NCBI RefSeq assembly: GCF_006385555.1
Contig: NZ_CP041036.1
Span: forward strand, 62,001-126,000
DNA: 64,000 nt
Origin: Shewanella polaris
GTDB lineage: Bacteria > Pseudomonadota > Gammaproteobacteria > Enterobacterales > Shewanellaceae
Direction of reading: 5' to 3'
The notes below the pieces were generated by a model. It did not search any database, was not told the DNA's origin, and saw only the letters and a program-made list of their open reading frames with translations. The first letter of the stretch is position 1. Each line of letters opens with the position of its first letter. Of this stretch, positions 8,441 through 17,193 are shown piece by piece. Both the position numbers and the translations under genes were made by a program.

Positions 8441-11290
8441 ATGCGATTAACCCGCAAAACAGACACAGCCGTCAAAGCTGAAAAGTCGAGCCTAGGCCTT
8501 AACCGACGTCAATTCCTAAAGTCTGCCAGTTTGGCAGCTGGTGGTATTGCCGCGGCTTCAATGCTTGGTGCTGGAATGATGCGTCGTGCTGAAGCCAAAG
8601 ATGTACCATACGATGCGCCAACTGAAATTAAACGAACTATTTGTTCACATTGTTCAGTGGGTTGTGGTGTATATGCCGAAGTTCAAAATGGAGTATGGAC
8701 AGGGCAAGAGCCTGCGTTCGATCATCCGTTTAACCAAGGTGGACATTGTGCTAAAGGTGCTGCACTACGTGAACATGGTCACGGTGAAAAACGCTTAAAG
8801 TACCCAATGAAACTAGAAGGCGGTAAGTGGAAACGTCTATCTTGGGAACAAGCTATTAATGAAGTGGGCGACAAAATGGAGTCGATTCGTCAAGAATCAG
8901 GTCCAGATTCTGTTTACTTTATGGGTAGTGCTAAGTTTTCAAACGAACAAGCTTATATGTATCGCAAATTAGCGGCAATGTGGGGCACGAACAACGTCGA
9001 CCACTCTGCTCGTATTTGTCACTCTACCACGGTAGCCGGTGTTGCTAACACTTGGGGCTACGGTGCGCAAACGAACTCGTTTAACGATCTTCGTAAAACA
9101 AAATGTATATTATTTATTGGTTCTAACCCAAGTGAAGCTCATCCAGTAGCGATGCAGCACATTCTGACGGCGAAAGAACGCGGTGCCAAAATCATCGTAG
9201 TCGATCCACGCTTTACTCGTACAGCAGCTAAGTCAGATGAATATGTCCATATTCGTCCAGGTACTGACATCCCATATATTTATGGCTTGTTATGGCACAT
9301 TTTCGAAAACGGCTGGGAAGATCAAACTTTCATCGACCAACGTGTATACGGCATGGAACGTATCCAAGAAGAAGTGAAAAAATATCCTCCAGAAGAAGTC
9401 GAACACATTGTTGGTGTTAAAAAAGAGCAAATGTACCGTGTGGCTAAAATGATGGCCGAAACTAAGCCTGGCACTGTTGTGTGGTGTATGGGTGGTACTC
9501 AGCATCATATTGGTAATGCCAACACACGTGCTTACTGTATTTTGCAGCTTGCTCTTGGCAACATGGGTGTCGAAGGTGGCGGAACAAACATTTTCCGTGG
9601 TCACGATAACGTACAGGGTGCTACTGACTTTGGTTTGTTATTTGATAACTTACCGGGTTACTACGGTTTAACCTCTGGCGCATGGGACCATTGGGCTAAT
9701 GTATGGGATCTTGAACCAAAGTGGGTTTCCGAGCGTTTTGACCAAGGTGAATACTTAGGTCAATCACCACAAACATCAGCGGGTATTCCTTGTTCACGCT
9801 GGCACGATGGTGTGTTAGAAGACAAAACCAAAATTGCCCAAAAAGACAATATTCGTCTAGGATTCTTCTGGGGTCAGTCTGTTAACACCGAAACTCGTGG
9901 TCGTGAAGTGCGTGAAGCACTAAACAAGATGGACACAGTGGTTGTTGTTGATCCATTCCCTACTATGGCTGGTGTAATGCATCAACGCCAAGATGGTGTG
10001 TATCTATTACCTGCGGCAACTCAGTTCGAAACTTATGGTTCAGTTTCAGCTTCTAACCGTTCGTTACAGTGGCGTACACAAGTTATCGAACCATTATTTG
10101 AGTCATTACCTGATCACATCATCATGTATAAACTGGCCAAAAAATGGGGCGTAGCTGACCAATTCTGTAAGCATATTAAAGTTAATGGTGAAGAGCCATT
10201 GATTGAAGATATCACTCGCGAGTTTAACTCAGGTATGTGGACTATTGGTTACACAGGTCAAAGCCCAGAGCGTTTGAAAATGCACCAAGAAAACTGGGGC
10301 ACATTCGACGTTAACTCACTTGAAGCACCCGGCGGCCCAGCTAAAGGCGAAACCTATGGTTTACCTTGGCCATGTTGGGGCACCCCAGAAATGAAACATC
10401 CAGGTACGCAAATTTTGTATCGTACTGGACGTGAAGTTAAAGATGGTGGTGGTAACTTCCGTGCACGCTATGGTGTTGAACATAATGGTACTAACATTCT
10501 TGCTGAAGGTTCTTTCTCAAAAGGGTCTGAAATTCAAGATGGTTACCCAGAGTTTACCGCTGACATGCTTAAACAGCTTGGCTGGTGGGACGACCTAACA
10601 GCAGAAGAGAAAGTTAAAGCTGAAGGCAAAAACTGGAAAACAGATATTTCTGGCGGTATTCAACGTGTGGCTATCAAGCATGGTTGTATTCCTTACGGTA
10701 ACGCTAAAGCGCGTTGTGTTGTTTGGAACTTCCCTGATGATATTCCATTACACCGCGAACCGTTATATACCCCTCGTCGTGACTTAGTGGCTAAATACCC
10801 AACTTATGAAGACCGTATGGTGGCTCGTCTACCAACACTTTATAAGACTATTCAAGACAAGGACTTTGCTACCGACTACCCATTAGCGGTAACAACCGGA
10901 CGTTTGGTTGAATACGAAGGTGGTGGTGAAGAAAGCCGTTGTAACCCATGGCTTGCTGAATTACAGCAAGAAATGTTTATCGAGATCAACCCAGCAGATG
11001 CTGCAGATCGCGGTTTACGTGATGGTGATGACGTGTTTGTTCACAGTCCAGAAGGTGCCAAAATTACTGTTAAGGCGATGGTAACACCGCGTGTTATTGC
11101 GGGTGAATGTTTTATGCCATACCACTTTGCTGGTGTATTTGAAGGCGAGAGTTTAGCCAAAAACTACCCCGAAGGTACAGTGCCTTACGTGATTGGCGAA
11201 GCTGCCAATACTGTCATGACTTATGGTTATGACGTCGTAACGCAAATGCAAGAAACCAAAGCCAGCTTATGTCAGATAAGCAAAGCCTAA
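8441..11290 (+). CDS. fdhA: Formate dehydrogenase catalytic subunit alpha (copy 1)
   Basis: 949 residues from ATG 8441 (GTG at 8438 is one codon upstream; AGAGGAG at 8426-8432 fits the ATG). It oxidises formate to CO2 at a bis-MGD molybdenum or tungsten site in the periplasm. Seen are a Tat leader NRRQFLKSASLAAGG, a [4Fe-4S] site with Cys68, Cys71, Cys75 and Cys103, and the active-site ARICHSTT loop with Cys193 as metal ligand. It is therefore a cysteine enzyme and not a selenocysteine one, and there is no in-frame TGA. A C-terminal molybdopterin dinucleotide-binding domain (about 830-945) follows. Length and the W. succinogenes-type loop fit the three-subunit periplasmic FDH. Second member of the fdhXABC unit. 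Confidence 0.95.
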   Translation: MRLTRKTDTAVKAEKSSLGLNRRQFLKSASLAAGGIAAASMLGAGMMRRAEAKDVPYDAPTEIKRTICSHCSVGCGVYAEVQNGVWTGQEPAFDHPFNQGGHCAKGAALREHGHGEKRLKYPMKLEGGKWKRLSWEQAINEVGDKMESIRQESGPDSVYFMGSAKFSNEQAYMYRKLAAMWGTNNVDHSARICHSTTVAGVANTWGYGAQTNSFNDLRKTKCILFIGSNPSEAHPVAMQHILTAKERGAKIIVVDPRFTRTAAKSDEYVHIRPGTDIPYIYGLLWHIFENGWEDQTFIDQRVYGMERIQEEVKKYPPEEVEHIVGVKKEQMYRVAKMMAETKPGTVVWCMGGTQHHIGNANTRAYCILQLALGNMGVEGGGTNIFRGHDNVQGATDFGLLFDNLPGYYGLTSGAWDHWANVWDLEPKWVSERFDQGEYLGQSPQTSAGIPCSRWHDGVLEDKTKIAQKDNIRLGFFWGQSVNTETRGREVREALNKMDTVVVVDPFPTMAGVMHQRQDGVYLLPAATQFETYGSVSASNRSLQWRTQVIEPLFESLPDHIIMYKLAKKWGVADQFCKHIKVNGEEPLIEDITREFNSGMWTIGYTGQSPERLKMHQENWGTFDVNSLEAPGGPAKGETYGLPWPCWGTPEMKHPGTQILYRTGREVKDGGGNFRARYGVEHNGTNILAEGSFSKGSEIQDGYPEFTADMLKQLGWWDDLTAEEKVKAEGKNWKTDISGGIQRVAIKHGCIPYGNAKARCVVWNFPDDIPLHREPLYTPRRDLVAKYPTYEDRMVARLPTLYKTIQDKDFATDYPLAVTTGRLVEYEGGGEESRCNPWLAELQQEMFIEINPADAADRGLRDGDDVFVHSPEGAKITVKAMVTPRVIAGECFMPYHFAGVFEGESLAKNYPEGTVPYVIGEAANTVMTYGYDVVTQMQETKASLCQISKA

Positions 11291-11317
11291 TAACACTTGA
11301 TGAGGAGATAAGCCATC

Positions 11318-11914
11318 ATGGCAGTCATGAAATTTCTGTGTGACACCAAACGCTGCATCGAGTGTAACGGTTGCGTCACAGCTTGTAAAAACGAAAACGA
11401 CTCTGCTTTAGAGTGGGGAATTCAACGTCGCCGCGTGGTGACACTTAACGACGGCGTTCCTGGAGAAGCGTCAATCTCAGTCGCATGTATGCATTGTACC
11501 GATGCACCATGTATGGCTGTATGCCCGGCCGATTGTTTCTACCGTACAGAAGACGGCATCGTACTCCACAACAAAGATACGTGTATCGGTTGTGGTTACT
11601 GTTTCTATGCTTGCCCATTTGGTGCACCGCAGTTCCCTAAAAAGACTGCATTTGGTAGCCGTGGCAAAATGGATAAATGTACGTTCTGTGCTGGTGGCCC
11701 AGAAGAAGATCATTCTGAAGCTGAGCGTCTAAAATATGGTTCAAACCGTATTGCAGAAGGCAAGTTACCAATGTGTGCTGAACTTTGTTCAACTAAAGCA
11801 TTGTTGGCTGGTGATGCAGGCATAGTGTCTGACATTTATCGTCAGCGTATGGCAGCACGTGGTAATCCAAATACTATTTGGGGCTACAATCCTAAAACAG
11901 GCGAGTTGATCTAA
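11318..11914 (+). CDS. fdhB: Formate dehydrogenase iron-sulfur subunit (copy 1)
   Basis: 198 residues. It carries electrons from FdhA to the cytochrome b subunit. Four Cys clusters are visible: Cys13, Cys16, Cys19 with Cys23, then CMHCTDAPCMAVCP, CIGCGYCFYACP, and CTFCAG paired with MCAELC, fitting four [4Fe-4S] centres. No Tat leader of its own, so it probably travels with FdhA. GAGGAG lies 10 bases before the ATG. It differs from the second copy at 22070 by about 10 of 198 residues, much closer than the FdhA pair. Confidence 0.95.
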   Translation: MAVMKFLCDTKRCIECNGCVTACKNENDSALEWGIQRRRVVTLNDGVPGEASISVACMHCTDAPCMAVCPADCFYRTEDGIVLHNKDTCIGCGYCFYACPFGAPQFPKKTAFGSRGKMDKCTFCAGGPEEDHSEAERLKYGSNRIAEGKLPMCAELCSTKALLAGDAGIVSDIYRQRMAARGNPNTIWGYNPKTGELI

Positions 11915-11924
11915 TCAGAGCATA

Positions 11925-11945
11925 GGCTGCGACGTGTTCGCAGCC
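11925..11945 (+). other. fdhB-fdhC intercistronic hairpin (copy 1)
   Basis: Perfect 8-bp stem GGCTGCGA / TCGCAGCC with loop CGTGT, between the fdhB stop and the fdhC ribosome site. No T-run follows. The same stem with another loop is present at 22677 in the second operon, so it looks like an mRNA element, not chance. Confidence 0.6.
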
Positions 11946-11961
11946 GTATTAAGGAGTGACA

Positions 11962-12978
11962 ATGTTAACTTTAACGTTAAACAAATCACTGCGCAGGATA
12001 TTTGCTCTGTTGGTTCTGTGTATGGGATTGGGGTTGGTTACATCGCCGGTGTATGCCGCTGATGAACAATCAAGCCAGCAACAAGCAACGTCAAAAACCA
12101 GTGATGCAGATCTCTGGCGCGCAGTAAAAGCTGGCGAACCTGGTTACAGTACAGACAAAGGCCTTGATGCTGATGTGCTGATTAATGTAGCGGGTAATGA
12201 AGGCAAAATATTGCGAAATACTTATCTAAAACCCGCACTTGGCTTAGCTTTTGTCGGTGTTTTTGCCGCCTTTTTAGTGTTTTACTTTGTGAATGGTCCA
12301 GCTACATTAAGTAAAGGCTTTTCGGGTAAATTGGTATTTCGTTGGAGCAAAGTTGATCTTTGGATACATTGGATTATGGCCGTATCGTGCCTAATCATGA
12401 TGCTAACCGGTTTGGTCATTATGCTCGGGCGCCATTTCTTAGCTCCCTATGTCGGTGACGGTATTTGGGCGGGAACAATCGCGTTCTGCAAGTTTGTACA
12501 TGACTGGTCTAGTCCCATTTTTATGGTGTCTTGGCTAGTCTGTATAATCAAGTGGATGCCATTACAAACCGTTAAGTTGTACGATTTAAAATGGTTTTTA
12601 GTGGTCGGTGGCTACATTAACTTTGGTCCGTTTAAAGGCAAACACCCAGACAGTGGTTTTGCTAATGCGGGTGAAAAAATGTGGTTCTGGAGCTTGGCCA
12701 TTTTCGGTCTTTGCATCAGTGTATCTGGGATAATGTTAGTCTTCCCAATGCTCGATTTAACACGTGAGCTGTCAATGATCGCACTTCTTGTGCATGGTGT
12801 AAGCGCAGTGATTATCGTCGCGTTTACCATAGTGCATATATGGATGGCGACAGTACTCAGTGAAGGTGGTATGGAGTGTATGGTTTCTGGCTATTGTGAC
12901 GAAAACTGGGCTTCGCAGCACCACAACTTGTGGTACGACGAAATCAAGGCCAATGGCACATTAAAATACAAAGAGTAA
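11962..12978 (+). CDS. fdhC: Formate dehydrogenase cytochrome b556 subunit (copy 1)
   Basis: 338 residues from ATG 11962, which AAGGAG at 11951 serves; the GTG at 11956 lies within that site. It anchors the FDH complex in the inner membrane and hands electrons to the quinone pool through b-type haems. A signal peptide (about 34 residues, ending SPVYA) precedes a periplasmic segment, one membrane helix near 90-110, and a block of further helices with conserved His, including KVDLWIHWIMAVSC, GRHFLAPY, VHDWSSPIFM and TIVHIWMA. The WIHW and HIW histidines are candidate haem ligands. It ends just before a strong terminator, closing the operon. Confidence 0.93.
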   Translation: MLTLTLNKSLRRIFALLVLCMGLGLVTSPVYAADEQSSQQQATSKTSDADLWRAVKAGEPGYSTDKGLDADVLINVAGNEGKILRNTYLKPALGLAFVGVFAAFLVFYFVNGPATLSKGFSGKLVFRWSKVDLWIHWIMAVSCLIMMLTGLVIMLGRHFLAPYVGDGIWAGTIAFCKFVHDWSSPIFMVSWLVCIIKWMPLQTVKLYDLKWFLVVGGYINFGPFKGKHPDSGFANAGEKMWFWSLAIFGLCISVSGIMLVFPMLDLTRELSMIALLVHGVSAVIIVAFTIVHIWMATVLSEGGMECMVSGYCDENWASQHHNLWYDEIKANGTLKYKE

Positions 12979-13021
12979 ACCTGTAACGCGGGTGTGAACA
13001 CACTCGTTATGGCAGAAATAA

Positions 13022-13056
13022 AACACCTTGTTAGGTCACTGACAAGGTGTTTTTTT
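13022..13056 (+). terminator. Terminator of FDH operon 1
   Basis: Stem AACACCTTGT / ACAAGGTGTT followed by seven T residues. Essentially the same hairpin ends operon 2 at 23776. Confidence 0.9.
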
Positions 13057-13117
13057 ATTGGTTTTTAATATACCTATAATTCAATATCGCTGATAAATGT
13101 ATGTGCAGGGATAATTA

Positions 13118-13429
13118 ATACCAATCCGCATTAGAATTTGCTCTTTTAACGAAAATTATCAGTGAGGTATTCGAGGCAGCCTTTTGAAGACATAGTCGTT
13201 CTCGGCAACTGCTCCTGCGTTGCTCTACCTCCTGCATCCATGCAGTCGTACGTTAAGAAAGGCTAACAAAGAAGACCACTCTGATAAATTCGCCCTTCGG
13301 GGCTGTGTCACAACCCCCATTACTGCTTCAAATGACTTTGATGTAGAAGACTACACCTACAGTCATTTTCATTGTATTGGGCCTAGTGACGCAGCCTAAA
13401 ATAGATCATATTCTAATAAGGATTGGTAT
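13118..13429. mobile_element. MITE-like non-coding element, 312 bp
   Basis: Terminal inverted repeats of 20 bp start ATACCAATCC at the left and mirror at the right (ATTCTAATAAGGATTGGTAT), 18 of 20 positions paired. No transposase or convincing ORF lies inside. The interior is GC-richer than its flanks, with CTCCTGCGTTGCTCTACC and GTGTCACAAC-type stretches, a pattern I associate with repeated non-autonomous elements in Shewanella genomes. It sits just after FDH operon 1 at the left edge of the accessory block. No clear target duplication beyond AT-rich bases is seen. Confidence 0.7.
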
Positions 13430-13578
13430 AAGTCTATCGCTATAACCTTTAAAAGGCGATATGTTGCTGATGATAAAAATAGGTGGATATGTTACTTGCG
13501 ACTATCGTTTTAGAATGGGCTTTTAATGAGTAAAATGGCTTTAAGATGGCGTTAAAGTGGCACAAAAGGTAGGTAATA

Positions 13579-13785
13579 ATGACAGCTAAAAATAATGATG
13601 ATATACCCGATGATGATATCATTGAGTACGATATGTCACAGCGAGGCAATCAAGTTGATGATCCACTCGCGACAGTTAAAACTATGCGTTTAGAGCAATT
13701 GGCTGTTTGTCGCCTAAAAGCCGAGAAAGAAATGCAAGTTATGGAATGCAATGCGAAAAAGAACAAAGCTGAAGTCGAAGAATAA
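13579..13785 (+). CDS. Small acidic/charged hypothetical protein
   Basis: 68 residues; AGGTAGGT lies just before the ATG. The N-terminus is Asp-rich (NNDDIPDDDIIEYD), the C-terminal half is a charged likely helix (LEQLAVCRLKAEKEMQVMECNAKKNKAEVEE). No signal or membrane segment. I do not recognise it. It follows the MITE-like element and is separated from the toxin-like gene by about 250 bases. It may be real because of its ribosome site and helix-type composition. Confidence 0.45.
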   Translation: MTAKNNDDIPDDDIIEYDMSQRGNQVDDPLATVKTMRLEQLAVCRLKAEKEMQVMECNAKKNKAEVEE

Positions 13786-14031
13786 GGAACGGTAACTCAT
13801 TTTATACTTTGACTAAAAAGTATTGAGGCGTCACTAAACAATGAACATTAGTCTAAGCTTTATTGTCGGTAATGATGATTAGAATTGGTTTCTTAGGTTT
13901 AGTCTGTGGTTTCACTGTCTCTATTGATATGTTGTTCTAGTAAGTTATTGATGTTATTTGTTAGATTTCTCACTGTCTAAGGTGCTTAACGACCACCAAT
14001 TTAACAACTACTTGGAAGTGTTGCTGACGTT

Positions 14032-14724
14032 ATGCTAGAGATTAAATATTCCATTGGTGAATTAACAACCTTGATGCTTGTGGTGGAAGAACATCAATTT
14101 TATCTCATTGCTCAAGAATGGATAAAGGCTGTCGATCTGAAGATTGGTGACAAAATACTGGCCTGTAGTGATGCTATCGCTAAAATAGAAAACATAAACA
14201 AAGTTGATCATTCACGCCATAATCACGATTTAAAAATAAGCCACAATCATAATTATTTTGTCACCACTAGCCGTCCTACATTTCATGACATCCTGTGTGA
14301 CAGAGCCCCAACAGATCAGCTTGAACTCATAGCGTATGAATTGGCAAATAGGCCCTCTAAGTTTCCTGATGGAAAATCAACGGGTTACCATAGTGGACCT
14401 TGGGTGGCGGCCAAATATGTACATTCCGATCCCAGTAAACAAGTCATAGGCTGGGGCCGTGCAAATGACAATATGTGTGCTGAAGATGCAGCAGTAACTG
14501 ATTTAAGGAATAAATTAGCCGATGTTATTGAATTACATCAAGGTAATGTTGTGATTTCACATGCCTATTTGAGGAAGTATACAAAAAAAGGTCGCTTTGT
14601 GAATAAGATGAGCCCTTGTATTCACTGTCGTGATAATTATGGCCGCGCGCTAAATGACGCAACAGAAGGTGTGAGTGATTTAACTAAAAATGGTCGTGGG
14701 TATTTACCTCCTATCGATAAATAA
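14032..14724 (+). CDS. Orphan truncated Hint plus deaminase-fold toxin-like protein
   Basis: 230 residues. Residues about 12-85 match the second half of a pretoxin Hint (intein-like) domain: HQFYLIAQEWIKAVDLKIGDKI followed by HDLKISHNHNYFVTTS, but the N-terminal Cys half is absent and the final His-Asn reads His-Asp (85-86). Residues about 115-225 look like a zinc-dependent nucleoside-deaminase-fold domain: Cys149-Ala-Glu151 and Pro195-Cys196-x2-Cys199 form the (C/H)AE...PCxxC pair. This Hint-then-deaminase layout is that of C-terminal tips of polymorphic toxins (contact-dependent or secreted). No trafficking domain, signal peptide or RHS repeat precedes it, and a TAA stop lies 10 codons upstream. 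The ribosome site is weak. It may be a displaced toxin cassette, possibly silent. No recognised immunity gene follows. Confidence 0.65.
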   Translation: MLEIKYSIGELTTLMLVVEEHQFYLIAQEWIKAVDLKIGDKILACSDAIAKIENINKVDHSRHNHDLKISHNHNYFVTTSRPTFHDILCDRAPTDQLELIAYELANRPSKFPDGKSTGYHSGPWVAAKYVHSDPSKQVIGWGRANDNMCAEDAAVTDLRNKLADVIELHQGNVVISHAYLRKYTKKGRFVNKMSPCIHCRDNYGRALNDATEGVSDLTKNGRGYLPPIDK

Positions 14725-15079
14725 TACCAAGCTATTTTTTATCTATCATTTCGTTACTTGAAATCATTTCTTGTTTAATAGTCAGTTTCCTCAGCCGTTT
14801 TACATCAACCACACACCTAATATTTCGAGATCGAAAGTCTATTTATAGATAAAAAAACCTTCACTTTTTGCATATAAATTATCATTAAAAGGCATTGTGA
14901 TAAATGTTGAAACAAACGATGTTATTTCATTAGGACATTGGACAGCTTAGTAGGAATATACTCGAGTAAACGCTTCCAGTTTATTTGCCACACGTGGCAT
15001 TTTGTTTAAAATTGATTTTAGTTTTGTCTGCTAGATGTAAAATAACTCAGGTGCGTTGCTTCACCACTAAGGGGTTTAG
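14725..15079. other. Gene-free gap, toxin-like gene to EcsC-family gene
   Basis: 355 bases, AT-rich, no ORF with a ribosome site on either strand and no clear hairpin with a T-run. The promoter of the EcsC-family gene is expected here, but I cannot place it. An immunity gene would be expected in this position and is not seen. Confidence 0.5.
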
Positions 15080-15877
15080 TTGAATATTTCAGAATCACAT
15101 AAAAAAGAGCTTTTAGTTGCCAAATCACTATTAGAAAACCCTGGACTCGCGGTAAAAATGACTAATCTTATAGGGACTCCTATTGAAAAAGGCTTAGCGT
15201 TACTACCTGATAACTGGAATAAAAATATCGCGAAAGTGACCGAGAAATCGCTAATTAAAGCGTCAGAAGCGGCGATATTTACTATGAAAGATATTCCAGG
15301 AGAAGAGTCGTCTAATCTTTGGCACAAATTAGGCGTCGCGGTGAGTGGTGGTGTCGGTGGTTTCTTTGGCTTGGCTGCAATAGCGGTTGAACTTCCTATT
15401 TCAACATCAATTATGCTGCGCTCGATCGCTGATATTGCTCGTAGTGAAGGCGAATTGATTACCACACTGGAAACCAAAATGGCTTGTTTAGAGGTGTTTG
15501 CTTTAGGAGGCGAAAGTGATTTAGATGATGGTAGTGAATCTGGATATTTTGCAGTAAGAGCAGCATTGGCAAAATCAGTCTCAGAAGCGACTGAATTTAT
15601 GGTAAAAAAAGGTATGACAGATGAAGCCGCACCTATTTTAGTTAAGTTAATTACTAAAATTGCAGAAAAATTTGGTATTCAAGTGACCCAAAAAGCCGCT
15701 GCACAAGCCGTACCGGCTGTCGGTGCCGCGGGTGGTGCAATCATTAATACTTTATTTATTGATCACTTCCAAGACATGGCGAGAGGGCATTTTATGGTAC
15801 GAAAATTAGAGCGTATTTATGGATATGATACCGTAAGGGACGCTTACAATTCGTTACCTAAAAAAGGTAATAAATAA
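15080..15877 (+). CDS. EcsC-family protein
   Basis: 265 residues, starting at a TTG with AAGGGG about 6 bases before it; no ATG in frame near the N-terminus fits better. The centre (LWHKLGVAVSGGVGGFFGLAAIAVELPISTSIMLRSIADIARSEGE) is the EcsC family core with a Gly-rich, membrane-compatible stretch, followed by TKMACLEVFALGG. A second Gly/Ala-rich hydrophobic segment (AVPAVGAAGGAIINTLFIDHFQDMARGHF) lies near the C-terminus. EcsC proteins are named after a Bacillus ABC-transporter operon and have no settled function. It is the first gene after the toxin-like gene, 355 bases downstream, on the same strand; a functional link is only inferred from position. Confidence 0.8.
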   Translation: MNISESHKKELLVAKSLLENPGLAVKMTNLIGTPIEKGLALLPDNWNKNIAKVTEKSLIKASEAAIFTMKDIPGEESSNLWHKLGVAVSGGVGGFFGLAAIAVELPISTSIMLRSIADIARSEGELITTLETKMACLEVFALGGESDLDDGSESGYFAVRAALAKSVSEATEFMVKKGMTDEAAPILVKLITKIAEKFGIQVTQKAAAQAVPAVGAAGGAIINTLFIDHFQDMARGHFMVRKLERIYGYDTVRDAYNSLPKKGNK

Positions 15878-16201
15878 CCTAGGAATGGGATATAAAGTTC
15901 TTTGCTCCGTTAATGGTGTCGCACTGATTTACTCTAAACTCGCAATAGCCCGTCAATGTGCCATTTAGCAAATCCAATGACAAGCTTGATATGAATTAGC
16001 TTAAAGATTCTGATTTGGATTTTGATTTGCTTATCCCATCTATGACACCTAGGTTAATGTTAAATAACCATGCTGCCATAGTATATTACCGACTATTAAT
16101 ATAGTATTTTCAAGCATCATAGTGGCTTACCGATCCTGTTGAATTGATGATATAAGCCGTCTATTGTTTAAGTCAGGTTAAAGACCGAAAAGGATAATAA
16201 T
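15878..16201. other. Gene-free gap before the FNT-family gene
   Basis: 324 bases. No ORF of note. A weak ribosome-type AAAAGGATAA lies just before the ATG at 16202. I see no strong terminator after the EcsC-family gene, so readthrough is possible. Confidence 0.4.
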
Positions 16202-17125
16202 ATGACACAAAATGGACCTGACCAGGCCGACAAAACCAAGCCGTCCAACAATGGTAATGAACAGTCTAGCAATAAGGTTGAAATGCGTGAGGCGCGGGAG
16301 AATGAGCCAACGCCAACAGAGATAGCGCTGACAGGTTCGGAACGTGATGCGGTAATCGAGCACGGTAGTCTGTCATCACTTACTGTTTATTCAATTATTC
16401 TGCGTGAAGGCCTGGAAGAATTGGAACGACCGCTGATGTCTTTGTGGTGGTCTGGGATTGCTGCTGGTATCGGTATTTCATCGTCGGTTTTGGCTGAAGG
16501 TATCATTCGCAGCAATATAGGCTCCGAACACCCGTATTTGTCGATTATTGAAAGCCTTGGTTACACTTTCGGTTTCGTGCTGGTCATTCTAGCAAGACTG
16601 CAACTTTTTACTGAAAATACCATAACCGTCGTGCTGCCACTGTTAGCTAATACCACCCAACGTCGTCTTGTTTGTACCGCCCGCCTGTGGGCCATAGTGC
16701 TAGGTGCTAATTTTGTTGGTACATTTCTCACGGCGGCTATTTTCGTTCACGGTGGCATACTGACAGAAGAGATCCTGAGCGCTATTTTGCAGATATCACG
16801 GCATGTTGCAGAGTTAACGCCTTCAGAGACATTAATGCGTGGCATACCAGCCGGATTTTTTATTGCTTCTTTGGTGTGGATGTTGCCCTCGGCAAAAGGC
16901 TCTGAGGTACTCGTTATCATTATGTTTACATGGCTAATCGCAGCGGGAGAGTTTACCCATGTTATTGCTGGCTCCAATGAGATATTTAGCCTTGTGCTCA
17001 ATGGGGAAATGAATTTTATCACTGCGCTGTCACACCATATTGGACCAATGTTAATAGGGAATATTATTGGCGGCACAGGATTGTTTGCGATGTTAGCCTA
17101 CGGTCAAATTAAGCAAGAAATGTAG
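16202..17125 (+). CDS. Formate/nitrite transporter (FNT) family membrane protein, YfdC-like
   Basis: 307 residues. A charged cytoplasmic N-terminal extension of about 60 residues is followed by six predicted membrane helices. FNT-type features are LEELERPLMSLWWSGIAAGIGIS, the GYTFGFVLVILARLQLFTEN half-helix, and ILTWLIAAGEFTHVIAGS-like Gly/His segment near residue 250. The long N-terminus and LFTENT resemble E. coli YfdC and not FocA. FNT proteins form pentameric channels for formate, nitrite or hydrosulfide. Lying between two FDH operons, a formate role is attractive, but the YfdC branch has no proven substrate. Ribosome site AAAAGGATAA precedes the ATG. Confidence 0.85.
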   Translation: MTQNGPDQADKTKPSNNGNEQSSNKVEMREARENEPTPTEIALTGSERDAVIEHGSLSSLTVYSIILREGLEELERPLMSLWWSGIAAGIGISSSVLAEGIIRSNIGSEHPYLSIIESLGYTFGFVLVILARLQLFTENTITVVLPLLANTTQRRLVCTARLWAIVLGANFVGTFLTAAIFVHGGILTEEILSAILQISRHVAELTPSETLMRGIPAGFFIASLVWMLPSAKGSEVLVIIMFTWLIAAGEFTHVIAGSNEIFSLVLNGEMNFITALSHHIGPMLIGNIIGGTGLFAMLAYGQIKQEM

Positions 17126-17193
17126 ATTTAATATCAAATTGGCTATCATGGTTCATTTGTGGCTGTTTTTCGATTGATTTAAGAGAGATTAAT

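Noticed and set aside
9017..9019. Selenocysteine (TGA) at the FDH active site
   Set aside because: The codon is TGT (Cys) in both FdhA copies and no in-frame TGA or SECIS-like stem is seen.
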